This document shows, in pieces, positions 1 to 6,494 of a stretch of 9,469 nucleotides of DNA. The notes beneath the pieces were generated by a model. That model saw nothing but the letters and a program-made list of their open reading frames with translations. It had not been told where the DNA came from and ran no database searches. Numbering within the stretch: position 1 is the stretch's first letter; every line of letters starts with the position of its first letter. Source of the DNA: Nitrosopumilales archaeon (GTDB lineage: Archaea > Thermoproteota > Nitrososphaeria > Nitrososphaerales > Nitrososphaeraceae); the NCBI GenBank assembly GCA_009665115.1, contig WJXE01000057.1, positions 1-9,469 of the forward strand, read 5' to 3'. Both the position numbers and the translations under genes were made by a program.

Positions 1-143
1 TATCCATAGTGCAATATTGCCCTCTATATTGTACCGTACCACCGTATAGCCTATTACTGCTTTCTTGTACAGGATTGAATATGTACCATGGTTACTATGG
101 ATACCCTGACGGATACAATATCAGTAGCGATTTGAGCACGATT

Positions 144-169
144 TACACTCAAATGCTACATTCAAATGG
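144..169. repeat. 13-bp imperfect tandem duplication
   Basis: Two adjacent 13-nt units, tacactcaaatgc (144-156) and tacattcaaatgg (157-169), match at 11 of 13 positions. The unit length is not a multiple of three, so it would shift any reading frame that crosses it. It coincides with the stop of the protein-like minus-strand frame at 149-303. Confidence 0.6.
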
Positions 170-303
170 ATTATCGTGATAGAATGTATATGCCATAATC
201 TCTACTGCTGTCCTAATTTCAGCAGGATACAATACTTCATTCAAATATTTTCCGAAAATCCTTGAGTCTGCAGTCGGCCTAAATAAATCGACAAAATTGA
301 TTT
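149..303 (-). pseudogene. Possible decayed gene fragment with 13-bp duplication
   Basis: I do not recognise a family. Read on the minus strand, the frame continues out of the tRNA-Met 3' half and encodes about 50 residues of plausible protein, including the stretches RIFGKYLNEVLYPAEIRTAV and AYTFYHDNPFECSI, then stops at 149-151. There is no ATG near its beginning; the first in-frame starts are an internal TTG and a later ATG. The stop lies in an imperfect 13-bp tandem duplication (144-156 and 157-169, 11 of 13 identical). If one copy is removed, the frame instead reads through to HDNPFECKSCSNRY and a stop, with a C-x2-C pair like half of a zinc ribbon. This could be a gene remnant beside a tRNA, or chance. 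Confidence 0.25.
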
Positions 304-376
304 GGGCCCAAGGGGGTTTGAACCCCTGCCCGACCGGTTATGAGCCGGTCGCTCTGCCAGACTGAGCTATGGGCCC
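304..376 (-). tRNA. tRNA-Met (anticodon CAT), elongator type
   Basis: The minus strand folds into a complete cloverleaf of 73 nt. It has a 7-bp acceptor (GGGCCCA/TGGGCCC), a D stem GCTC/GAGC with loop AGTCTGGCA, an anticodon stem ACCGG/CCGGT with loop CTCATAA (anticodon CAT), and a T stem AGGGG/CCCCT with loop TTCAAAC. The three consecutive G:C pairs of an initiator tRNA next to the anticodon loop are absent (pair 29-41 is C:G), so it is not the initiator. A tRNA-Ile2 with a modified C34 also carries CAT in its gene and cannot be fully excluded by reading. CCA is not encoded and there is no intron. A TATA box lies 28-35 nt upstream. Confidence 0.93.
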
Positions 377-403
377 GTAAATAAAAAGACGATAAAGCAC
401 AAG

Positions 404-411
404 GTATAAAG
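404..411 (-). promoter_or_regulatory. TATA box for tRNA-Met
   Basis: Read on the minus strand the site is CTTTATAC, with a purine-rich stretch just upstream. It sits 28-35 nt before the mature 5' end of tRNA-Met, which would place transcription start a few bases ahead of the tRNA, as expected for an archaeal TBP/TFB promoter. A second TTTAT-containing site at 391-398 is too close to be the main box. Confidence 0.5.
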
Positions 412-506
412 GTTTTGAGAAATCGATTTACACCCAGATAAAATAAAGTTGTGCCCTGCTTGACCCAAAGAGAGCATGTTGTCTGTCGGAATAGCTTCGT
501 ACTGGC

Positions 507-1163
507 TTAGCAGTACTGGCCGACGTATTTCTCCTGTATAGAATCTAGCAATTTGTTTTGTGCGCTCAACGACTTGACACCGGCTTCCAACACTGATTCT
601 GTATCGGCCGTAGAAACGTTCTTTAGAATATTCATCCACAATCTTGCATGTCTTATGTCAGCTTCTTCATGTATTTCAAAGTAATTTGTAGCGTCGCTGT
701 TTACGATGCCGTAATATTTCTTTAAACCGTTGATTTTTGATGTACTGATCTTGGGCAATTCCTTCTCATATCCATACATCGCTGCCGCCGCTTCCTCGAA
801 CGACAATTTTGTCAGGCTGTTTAAAGCGAGAACAGCTTCTGTTGTCTTGCGAGTAGGTGCATGATTTAATAATTTGTCCCTTGAAACGCCCATGGATATT
901 GCAAACCTCATCCAAGCTTCAATATGATCAGACTCTTCCTTAAAGTGATGAGCTAGCTCGGTTTCCAGAGAGGAGTCATTCGTAAGACCTTGGATATTTC
1001 GAACAAATTCAGGGACCGCTATTACTAGCTGAAAGTACTCCTTAATGTAACCCTGAAGATGATCGGCAGTCAGCTTACCTTCAGACCACATCTGGTAGAA
1101 TGGGTGCTTGAGCAAACTCTGTTTCTCGATTTCAATATCTATTCGTTCTACAACCCCAGTCAT
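507..1163 (-). CDS. CADD/PqqC-like heme-oxygenase-fold diiron protein, possible p-aminobenzoate synthase
   Basis: A 218-residue, all-helical protein of the TenA/PqqC/heme-oxygenase-like superfamily, closest by eye to Chlamydia CADD. Aligned from memory with CADD, all six metal ligands are kept: E76, H80, E133, H165, D169 and H172, the last three in the motif H-E-E-A-D-I-R-H. Tyr23 in HPFYQMW matches CADD Tyr27, the residue sacrificed to make p-aminobenzoate, and Lys143 matches CADD Lys152, the proposed amino donor. Tyr39, Tyr132 and Tyr161 match the other active-site tyrosines. The length is close to that of CADD (about 230). The ATG at 1163 gives a normal N-terminus. No strong Shine-Dalgarno precedes it, and a weak TATA-like TTTTTACA 27-34 nt upstream would suit a leaderless transcript. 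It is probably cytosolic: there is no signal peptide or membrane segment. Neighbours are tRNA genes, so context adds nothing. Databases may label such proteins PqqC or TenA; I see no thiaminase cysteine pattern. Fold confident, reaction inferred. Confidence 0.85.
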   Translation of the reverse strand: MTGVVERIDIEIEKQSLLKHPFYQMWSEGKLTADHLQGYIKEYFQLVIAVPEFVRNIQGLTNDSSLETELAHHFKEESDHIEAWMRFAISMGVSRDKLLNHAPTRKTTEAVLALNSLTKLSFEEAAAAMYGYEKELPKISTSKINGLKKYYGIVNSDATNYFEIHEEADIRHARLWMNILKNVSTADTESVLEAGVKSLSAQNKLLDSIQEKYVGQYC

Positions 1164-1189
1164 TTCAAAAACTAAATTAACAATGGTGG

Positions 1190-1197
1190 TGTAAAAA
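1190..1197 (-). promoter_or_regulatory. Weak TATA-like element for the CADD-like gene
   Basis: TTTTTACA on the minus strand lies 27-34 nt before the ATG at 1163. That is the spacing expected if the transcript is leaderless, which is common in archaea. The match to a TATA consensus is poor, so this is tentative. Confidence 0.25.
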
Positions 1198-1401
1198 CCT
1201 TGTGAATAGACTTATTCAATCGTATCATAGTGGGGCGACATTCGTTTAGTTTTCGAGGGAACTTGGTATGGTTACTTTGGCAAGAAGAGTATAAAGCTGC
1301 TAAGGCATGAAAACCGATAAAATTGATCTTTAGCCAGGTTTGAAACTCTCTAATCGACGATGGCTCCCTTTTTTCTATTTGTCTGTGGCTCTCCTGATAA
1401 C

Positions 1402-1420
1402 AAGAAAAGATTTTATGTAA
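1402..1420 (+). promoter_or_regulatory. BRE/TATA promoter for tRNA-Glu
   Basis: A purine-rich element AAGAAAAGA (1402-1410) is followed directly by TTTTATGTAA (1411-1420), matching an archaeal BRE plus TATA box. The TATA box lies 27-36 nt before the tRNA 5' end at 1447, so transcription would start just upstream of the mature end. Confidence 0.5.
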
Positions 1421-1446
1421 TGTGACTTGCAACAAGACTCACATGT

Positions 1447-1550
1447 GCTCCGGTGGTGTAGAAGCTGATAATGATAAACGGCTGCATAATCCGGTCAAGC
1501 ATTGTGGCCTTTCGAGTCGCAGATCCCGGGTTCAAATCCCGGCCGGAGCA
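1447..1550 (+). tRNA. tRNA-Glu (anticodon TTC) with D-loop intron
   Basis: The exons form a standard archaeal tRNA-Glu. The acceptor is GCTCCGG/CCGGAGC with discriminator A1550, the D stem is GTGT/GCAT, the anticodon stem is GTGGC/GTCGC with loop CTTTCGA (anticodon TTC), and the T stem is CCGGG/CCCGG with loop TTCAAAT. The gene is 104 nt, too long for a glutamate tRNA, because about 28 nt interrupt the D-loop. Removing 1462-1489 restores the loop AGTCCGGTCAA and a 76-nt tRNA. There is no intron at the usual position 37/38. CCA is not fully encoded. A BRE/TATA promoter lies upstream. tRNA identity is very secure; the exact intron ends rest on the bulge-helix-bulge fold described with the intron. 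Confidence 0.93.
1462..1489 (+). other. Non-canonical tRNA intron (D-loop, bulge-helix-bulge)
   Basis: A 28-nt insertion in the D-loop of tRNA-Glu. It folds with its flanks into a textbook archaeal splice motif. GTGT (1456-1459) pairs with GCAT (1484-1487) as a 4-bp central helix. Three-nucleotide bulges AGA (1460-1462) and AAT (1488-1490) lie on opposite strands. AGCTG (1463-1467) pairs with CGGCT (1479-1483) as the inner helix, closed by an 11-nt loop. Cutting after the second base of each bulge, as the splicing endonuclease does, removes exactly 1462-1489 and leaves a canonical D-loop. The outer helix is weak, so this is a relaxed motif. GCAT in the intron copies the real D-stem 3' half (1499-1502), so intron and exon compete for the same partner strand. 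Confidence 0.85.
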
Positions 1551-1689
1551 ATAGTTATTATTATTTCACTCATTCGTTTACCCCTGAATAAATATCCTAT
1601 ACTCAATATTTCAGTAGTTTTGTAAAAGCATTAATATTCTCTTTATTTCAAGAAATTACGGGCAAGAGCGGGTCTGAATAGAAGAAATA

Positions 1690-1696
1690 CGGAGGT
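1690..1696 (+). promoter_or_regulatory. Shine-Dalgarno site of the prenyl synthase gene
   Basis: CGGAGGT is a near-perfect complement to the archaeal 16S 3' end. It ends 10 nt before the ATG at 1707 and 7 nt before an adjacent in-frame TTG at 1704, so it supports a start here without deciding between the two. A TATA-like CTTTATTTC at 1641-1649 could drive a transcript with a short leader. Confidence 0.6.
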
Positions 1697-1706
1697 TAAT
1701 CCTTTG

Positions 1707-2552
1707 ATGGAGTTGTTTAGCCAATACTTATTGAAGATAGATGAGGCCCTTAGACGAGAATTAGATCTCTACTCTTGGTCCGAATTCTATGCTCCATTGA
1801 GGTATGCCTGTGATGGCGGTAAACGAATTCGCCCATTGATCCTATTGTTATCTGCTGAAAGTATAAAAACAAAAGCGATAGGCCTGGTAAACGTCACAGA
1901 AAACGATGCTGCGTTTATGGCTGCTTCTGCCATAGAACTCCTTCATACAGAATCTGTAATTCATGATGATATTATAGATGAGGAAAACATTCGACGTGGT
2001 AAACCATCCTTCCACGTGAAGTATGGTTACAACAACAGTATCCTAACTGCTGATTTTGTTCTAGGTATCATTCTAAATATTGGATCGAAGATGGATGACT
2101 CGCGTGTATCGGGCGAACTTTCTAAAGCTGCAATAAAGATGAGTGAGGGTGAAATAATGGAGATTAAATTTGGTAAAGACAGGAAAATTAAAGAGGATGA
2201 TTACATAAAAGTTCTTGAATATAAGACTGCCTCGCTTTTCGAAGCATCGGCAAAAATAGGGGCCATATTGTCAGGGGGCGTGGAGGATGAGATTCATGCT
2301 ATGGCGGCATTCGGTAGCTTACTCGGAATTGCTTATCAAATTCATGACGATCTAATGGATTGGAGTAATGAAGATAGACTGTTCAACCTGTTGGTAAAGA
2401 AAAATGGTCAGTCCCGAGAATTTGTTGAGCGTATGGAAGGTCTATATTTGTCATACTCAACAAAAGCCAAAAATGAATTGCGAAAGATACACGACAGTAC
2501 GCCGAAGAGGCATTTGGAACGCTTGACTGATTTGGCTTCACTTCAGTTATGA
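1707..2552 (+). CDS. Polyprenyl (geranylgeranyl-type) diphosphate synthase, short and divergent
   Basis: A 281-residue all-alpha trans-isoprenyl diphosphate synthase, which condenses isopentenyl diphosphate with an allylic diphosphate, in archaea usually for ether-lipid or quinone side chains. Visible motifs are G-G-K-R-I-R-P at 37-43, the first aspartate-rich motif D-D-I-I-D at 87-91 followed by R-R-G-K-P, the K-T pair at 173-174, and the second motif D-D-L-M-D at 214-218 preceded by Y-Q-I-H. Ser and Glu lie 4 and 5 residues before the first motif, so product length cannot be judged securely. Oddly, the segment after the second motif lacks the usual G-K-x2-G-x-D-L-x2-G-K-x-T block, and the protein is some 30-50 residues shorter than typical. 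It may be a specialised or weakened paralog. I chose ATG 1707; an adjacent TTG at 1704 would add one residue. It is convergent with nuoN and probably transcribed alone. Confidence 0.88.
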   Translation: MELFSQYLLKIDEALRRELDLYSWSEFYAPLRYACDGGKRIRPLILLLSAESIKTKAIGLVNVTENDAAFMAASAIELLHTESVIHDDIIDEENIRRGKPSFHVKYGYNNSILTADFVLGIILNIGSKMDDSRVSGELSKAAIKMSEGEIMEIKFGKDRKIKEDDYIKVLEYKTASLFEASAKIGAILSGGVEDEIHAMAAFGSLLGIAYQIHDDLMDWSNEDRLFNLLVKKNGQSREFVERMEGLYLSYSTKAKNELRKIHDSTPKRHLERLTDLASLQL

Positions 2553-2609
2553 ATAGTTATTGCACATAACTCACTCCCTTCGTGTCAGGTCAGGAAAGAA
2601 TGAAAAATC

Positions 2610-2640
2610 TAGATTCTGTCATATGATTATTTAGATTCTG
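2610..2640. repeat. Short direct repeat in the convergent spacer
   Basis: TAGATTCTG occurs at 2610-2618 and again at 2632-2640, 22 nt apart, in the 175-bp gap (2553-2727) between the 3' ends of the prenyl synthase gene and nuoN. The gap has short T-runs on both strands (2658-2668 on plus; complement of 2601-2608 on minus) that could end transcription from each side. I see no gene in it. Confidence 0.4.
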
Positions 2641-2727
2641 ATTTTCGCCTAAGTAGAGAAATTTTTCTTCCAAGCCGAATAAATTCGAGCAAGCTAGGCA
2701 TGTCCTAGAGAAGACCTGCAAGCCGAG

Positions 2728-4338
2728 TTATCGAGGATGGGACCTAACAACAACGGCAATAGCACGTACACCAGTAGCAGAAGACGAATTAGAAGAAGCA
2801 ACAGAAGCAGGCTTAACTGGATGTGACGTTGACGAAGAGCCATTGGAAATCACGGAAGCGATATTCCCAAAATGAGGGACCGCCTTTGACGCGAACTCTA
2901 AAACAGGTGCATACCAGATCCCGAAACCTACCATAAATATAATAGCGAATATTAGTACTGCAGCTATAGCCCTGGGCTCTTTAACTTTGGTCATATCGGG
3001 TCCTTGCTCCATATACATTTTTTTAATGATCCACGCATAATAGCCAAGAGAAAGTGCACTGTTGAGCAAACCAGCGATTGCCAGGTATGGAGCCCATGCT
3101 ACTATTGAACCACTATTAATTGCCGCTCCAAACACCACCAATTTGCTCCAGAAACCAACGAGCGGAGGGACACCAGCAAGTGAGAGCAAGGAAATTGATA
3201 ATGCGATGGCCGTGATTGGCATCCGATGACCTAGTCCTCTGTACCTTTCAAGACTATAGCCAGCCAAAGCAGTAGCAACAGCAGCCGCAGCTAGGAATCC
3301 AGCAGATTTCATTACTGCATGATTAATTATGTAAAAAAGAGAACCGGTCAGAGCTTGGTTGGAGTATGGGGCCAGCGCAAATCCTATCAAGATATAGCCG
3401 GCCTGTGCGATGCTAGAATAGGCAAGAATTCTTGGAACACTTTTTTGAACCAAAGCCGCAAAGTTCCCGAGAGTCATTGTAAATATTGCTATTACAGCAA
3501 GGGTGAATGTCCAGTCTGGATGTAATACGAACATTCCGAGCACAATTACACGCAACGCTGCCGCGAATCCCGCTTTTTTCGTTCCGGCAGCCAGAAGAGC
3601 GCCTATTGTAGTAGGCGCACCCTCATATGCATCAGGCAGCCACATATGAAAAGGAACAAGACCTATTTTAAATCCAAAACCGGCTATAAACAATGCGATT
3701 GCAAGAAGTCCTACAGGAATTAAGTCTTTTTGAAGATGAGCCAATCCCTGGATTGCTCCTCCTATATTGGTTGTTCCTGTAATCCCGTAAACAAGCCCTA
3801 TGGCAAAAACTAGGATCGCAGAAGATAATGCACCAAACATAAAGTATTTTATCGCAGCTTCATTTGAGATTGGGTCTCGTTTTGAAAAGGCAGCGAGTGC
3901 ATAGGTGGGCAGTGACATAAGCTCCCATGCAACAAATAACATTACGAGATCAGTAGAATAACCAATTAGTACCATACCTATGCTTGAAAGTAATATGAGC
4001 GAGTAATACGCAGCAGGGTTTGCTCTCCCTTTCATATAATCCCAAGAAGCTGCAGTTACCATGATTGAGACAATCAGCAGCGCCACTGCAAAAAATGAAC
4101 CAAAAAGATCATCTGAAAGGACACCTGGTCCAAATGCAGCGGCTGGCATCACTGCCCCAGATAATACACGGAAGATCACAATGCCTATCGCTATGATCAG
4201 CGCACCAAAGGCAATCGCACTATACAGTTTGTTATTAGAACCCCTTTCTTTTTTAAGCGCATCTATTACTGGGATTCCAAGTCCTACGGATCCGAGTACG
4301 ACTGTCACAAGAAGGGGCGTCGAAAAAAAATCAACCAT
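2728..4338 (-). CDS. nuoN: NADH-quinone-oxidoreductase-type complex I subunit N (antiporter-like)
   Basis: A 536-residue multi-spanning membrane protein of the proton-pumping Nuo/Mrp antiporter family, nearest the quinone module side of the complex I membrane arm. Key residues are in place: E139 in V-A-W-E-L-M-S-L-P (TM5), K224 in F-K-I-G-L-V-P-F-H-M-W-L-P-D (TM7), K254/K255 in the broken-helix region and K399 in G-F-W-S-K-L (TM12). About 14 membrane segments can be drawn between residues 8 and 480. After the last one comes an unusual tail of roughly 55 residues rich in Ser, Ala and Val with a basic end. Start ATG 4338, 17 nt after the nuoL stop; only a weak purine stretch precedes it, suggesting coupled translation. 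It is the last visible gene of the operon. NuoN rather than NuoM or NuoL because of the W-L-P-D-A-Y-E-G-A-P-T and T-K-K-A-G patterns and position. Confidence 0.93.
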   Translation of the reverse strand: MVDFFSTPLLVTVVLGSVGLGIPVIDALKKERGSNNKLYSAIAFGALIIAIGIVIFRVLSGAVMPAAAFGPGVLSDDLFGSFFAVALLIVSIMVTAASWDYMKGRANPAAYYSLILLSSIGMVLIGYSTDLVMLFVAWELMSLPTYALAAFSKRDPISNEAAIKYFMFGALSSAILVFAIGLVYGITGTTNIGGAIQGLAHLQKDLIPVGLLAIALFIAGFGFKIGLVPFHMWLPDAYEGAPTTIGALLAAGTKKAGFAAALRVIVLGMFVLHPDWTFTLAVIAIFTMTLGNFAALVQKSVPRILAYSSIAQAGYILIGFALAPYSNQALTGSLFYIINHAVMKSAGFLAAAAVATALAGYSLERYRGLGHRMPITAIALSISLLSLAGVPPLVGFWSKLVVFGAAINSGSIVAWAPYLAIAGLLNSALSLGYYAWIIKKMYMEQGPDMTKVKEPRAIAAVLIFAIIFMVGFGIWYAPVLEFASKAVPHFGNIASVISNGSSSTSHPVKPASVASSNSSSATGVRAIAVVVRSHPR

Positions 4339-4355
4339 TCTTCAACAATCTCTCT

Positions 4356-6449
4356 CTATAGCAAGAGCAGCATTATAATAATCATAATGCCAACTCCGAA
4401 TACAAACAAGTAAGTTTGTGTTATTCCAGTCTGTCCTGCTTTTACTACTCTAGAGAATGATGCCATCGAGAATTCAAATGCATGACTTATGCCTTCCATG
4501 ACAGTAAATTCAAAGTACCTCCAAATTATACGATAGATTGCTACGGGCCCTATGACAGCACCCCAATAAAGCGCTGAATTAAGGTACCATCTATTGTAAA
4601 GGAACTTCCATATTCCCCTCGTAACAATATTCTTAGAGATAATCTGCGGATCAATTTTCCTGGCAATGTAGAACATATATCCCAAAAAGCCTCCTATCGC
4701 AAAGGCTCCAAAGGATGCAGCTGCAGCATAAGGATTAAGACCAAGGAATAGCTTGGTGTCTGTGTGTGGCTTAACAAGCTGAGTGGTTGTTGCTGGGTTT
4801 TGAAGCAGCTGCAGTTGTTTTTGCTGGGTGATTCCAAAGTATTTAGCAAGATAATCTGCGAATATATGTTGAAGCTGTGCACCAAAGGCAAATCCGACCA
4901 CTCCTATAGCTATGGTTGCTACTGCAAGAATTGCAAAAGGGACCCATACTATCGGGCGTACCTCGTGAGGATGGTGCCCGGTTTTCTCTAGCTCCTCCAG
5001 ATGAGGGCTCTTCTTACCAAAGAACGACATCCCAATCATTCTAAATGTATAAAAGGCAGTCATTATCGCGACTACGAAAGCCATTATGAAGAGCGGAAGT
5101 GAATGAACGTAGCCTGATCCCAAAACAGCTGCAAATATGGCGTCCTTGCTCCAAAATCCTAATGTGATTAAAGGTGCAGCTGCGAGGGACATGGCTGCAA
5201 GGAACATGAAGATGTAGGTTTTTCTCATATATTTGCGCATCCCGCCCATGTCGGTCATAAACCTGGAACCAACAACGTGAAGCAGTGCCCCTGCGCCCAT
5301 GAATAGTGCGGCTTTGAACATCGCGTGGCTTATCAATTGAAAGAATCCTGCAGTATAGCCTTCAGCAAAGTTGGTGGAAAGTCCTGCTATGCCTATGGCC
5401 ATCATCATGTAACCAATTTGAGAGCCTGTCGAATATGCTAGAACTTTCTTAATCTCTGGATTCGCAATAGCCTGTGATGCAAGAAGAAATGCAGTAATAG
5501 CGCCTACCCAAGCAACCACTTCAAAGAATTGTGTCATACCAAATGCTGCAAGTGCAAAGAACAAAGGGGCAATCCGGGCTACTAGAAATACCCCTGCCTT
5601 AACCATTGTAGCTGCATGAATCAGCGCCGATACGGAAGCTGGACCTGTCATCGCTTCGAGAAGCCATTCGTTCAATGGAAATTGTGCAGACTTGCCTATT
5701 GCTCCACCAAATAGTAATATTGCTGCAGGCACCAGCAGGTTCTGATGCGCCATCTGCACTGCCCATCCCTGATTTTGGAGTAATTCCTTAAAGCCGAATG
5801 TTCCTGAATATGCAAAAATCAGAAACATTCCTGCAAGCATCATGGTGTCTCCGGCTTTTGTCATTATGAACGCTTTCGCCCCGGCGTGAGAGGGAGAAGC
5901 CCACATCGCAATTCCTCCCGCTCGGTGGCCTTCTGTTCCAACAAAGTCCTTCTTTCTGTCAGTATACCAAAAGCCGACGAGAGCATAGGAAGCAAGACCC
6001 ACACCTTCCCAACCAAAAAAGAGCATCAGCAAATTGTCTGATAACACGACCAATTGCATGGACCCGATAAAGAAGAGCATAAAAAACCAGTATCTTGTAA
6101 GGTCTCTTTCTCCGTGCATATATCCTGTGGAATATACGAATATCAAAAATGAGATCCATGCCACAAGATTGGCCATTATTACCGACAACGGATCGCCCAA
6201 TACCCCGGCCTTGAGGTGCAAAACTGCAATCCAATTTACCTGGCTATGTACTTCGCTATTTGAGAACGCTAGCGGAATTAAGGTTGTAGCAGAGACTGCA
6301 CTCGCAAGAGCAAAACCAACAGCAGTATAATCTCTTATCTTGATGCCAGCACGAGCAACTCCTGCAATTATAGCTGCGCCAATGAAAGGAAGAATCCACA
6401 CTAGCCAAACATTTACGGCGATTCCCCCGAAGCCTGTTATTTCGACCAC
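4356..6449 (-). CDS. nuoL: NADH-quinone-oxidoreductase-type complex I subunit L (antiporter-like, transverse helix)
   Basis: A 697-residue membrane protein, the distal proton-pumping subunit of complex I. The core (about residues 10-520) has E148 in G-W-E-G-V-G-L-A-S-Y-A-L-V-G, D201 in T-K-A-G-D, K253 in G-K-S-A-Q-F-P-L-N-E-W-L, the signature A-M-T-G-P-A-S-V-S-A-L-I-H-A-A-T (266-281) and K435 in G-F-W-S-K-D. After a Gln-rich polar stretch (542-560), residues 571-697 contain a membrane segment, a long amphipathic region matching the transverse helix, and a final anchor ending I-I-I-M-L-L-L-L. This extra C-terminal third separates NuoL from NuoM and NuoN. The start is GTG 6449; no upstream ATG stays open. 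AGGTT at 6458-6462, eight A residues away, serves as ribosome site. It lies 45 nt downstream of nuoM, an order swapped relative to bacterial nuoL-nuoM. Confidence 0.95.
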   Translation of the reverse strand: MVEITGFGGIAVNVWLVWILPFIGAAIIAGVARAGIKIRDYTAVGFALASAVSATTLIPLAFSNSEVHSQVNWIAVLHLKAGVLGDPLSVIMANLVAWISFLIFVYSTGYMHGERDLTRYWFFMLFFIGSMQLVVLSDNLLMLFFGWEGVGLASYALVGFWYTDRKKDFVGTEGHRAGGIAMWASPSHAGAKAFIMTKAGDTMMLAGMFLIFAYSGTFGFKELLQNQGWAVQMAHQNLLVPAAILLFGGAIGKSAQFPLNEWLLEAMTGPASVSALIHAATMVKAGVFLVARIAPLFFALAAFGMTQFFEVVAWVGAITAFLLASQAIANPEIKKVLAYSTGSQIGYMMMAIGIAGLSTNFAEGYTAGFFQLISHAMFKAALFMGAGALLHVVGSRFMTDMGGMRKYMRKTYIFMFLAAMSLAAAPLITLGFWSKDAIFAAVLGSGYVHSLPLFIMAFVVAIMTAFYTFRMIGMSFFGKKSPHLEELEKTGHHPHEVRPIVWVPFAILAVATIAIGVVGFAFGAQLQHIFADYLAKYFGITQQKQLQLLQNPATTTQLVKPHTDTKLFLGLNPYAAAASFGAFAIGGFLGYMFYIARKIDPQIISKNIVTRGIWKFLYNRWYLNSALYWGAVIGPVAIYRIIWRYFEFTVMEGISHAFEFSMASFSRVVKAGQTGITQTYLFVFGVGIMIIIMLLLL

Positions 6450-6457
6450 TTTTTTTT

Positions 6458-6462
6458 AACCT
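6458..6462 (-). promoter_or_regulatory. Ribosome site deciding the GTG start of nuoL
   Basis: AGGTT on the minus strand is separated by a run of eight A residues from GTG (6447-6449). This spacing supports GTG as the start; the nearby upstream ATG (6465-6467) reads into a stop after two codons. Confidence 0.55.
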
Positions 6463-6494
6463 GCCATGTAGACATCATATTTCATTTCATTTCT

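Larger units (their letters stand above)
1..303. other. Region without a confident gene
   Basis: No complete gene is visible here. A plus-strand frame is open from the left edge to a stop near 180, but its composition is not convincing and it has no recognisable motif. A minus-strand frame (149-303) looks more protein-like and is listed separately. A 10-bp inverted repeat (1-10 tatccatagt and 94-103 actatggata) encloses 83 nt and may be part of a larger structure cut by the window edge. T-rich stretches just beyond the tRNA-Met 3' end (280-300, read on the minus strand) could serve as its transcription stop. Confidence 0.5.
1164..1446. other. Divergent intergenic region
   Basis: This 283-bp gap separates the minus-strand CADD-like gene from the plus-strand tRNA-Glu. 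It contains the candidate promoters of both, at 1190-1197 and 1402-1420. An 87-codon minus-strand frame (1172-1435) runs through it but has no recognisable motif and covers the tRNA promoter. I see nothing else. Confidence 0.5.

Noticed and set aside
304..376. Initiator tRNA-Met
   Set aside because: The anticodon stem lacks the three consecutive G:C pairs next to the loop that mark initiators.
367..639. 90-codon minus-strand open frame
   Set aside because: It overlaps the 3' end of the CADD-like gene in another frame and the tRNA-Met; no recognisable product.
1172..1435. 87-codon minus-strand open frame between the CADD-like gene and tRNA-Glu
   Set aside because: No motif or domain, composition unlike the neighbours, and it covers the tRNA-Glu promoter.
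1422..1625. 67-codon plus-strand open frame
   Set aside because: It runs straight through the tRNA-Glu gene and shows no protein family features.
2553..2727. Possible C/D box small RNA in the convergent spacer
   Set aside because: A CTGA occurs, but no matching C box with proper spacing or terminal stem was found.
4061..4378. 105-codon plus-strand open frame opposite nuoN
   Set aside because: Antisense shadow of a well-supported membrane protein gene, low-complexity and Thr/Ala/Pro-rich.
6034..6330. 98-codon plus-strand open frame opposite nuoL
   Set aside because: Antisense shadow; the nuoL protein on the other strand is clearly real.
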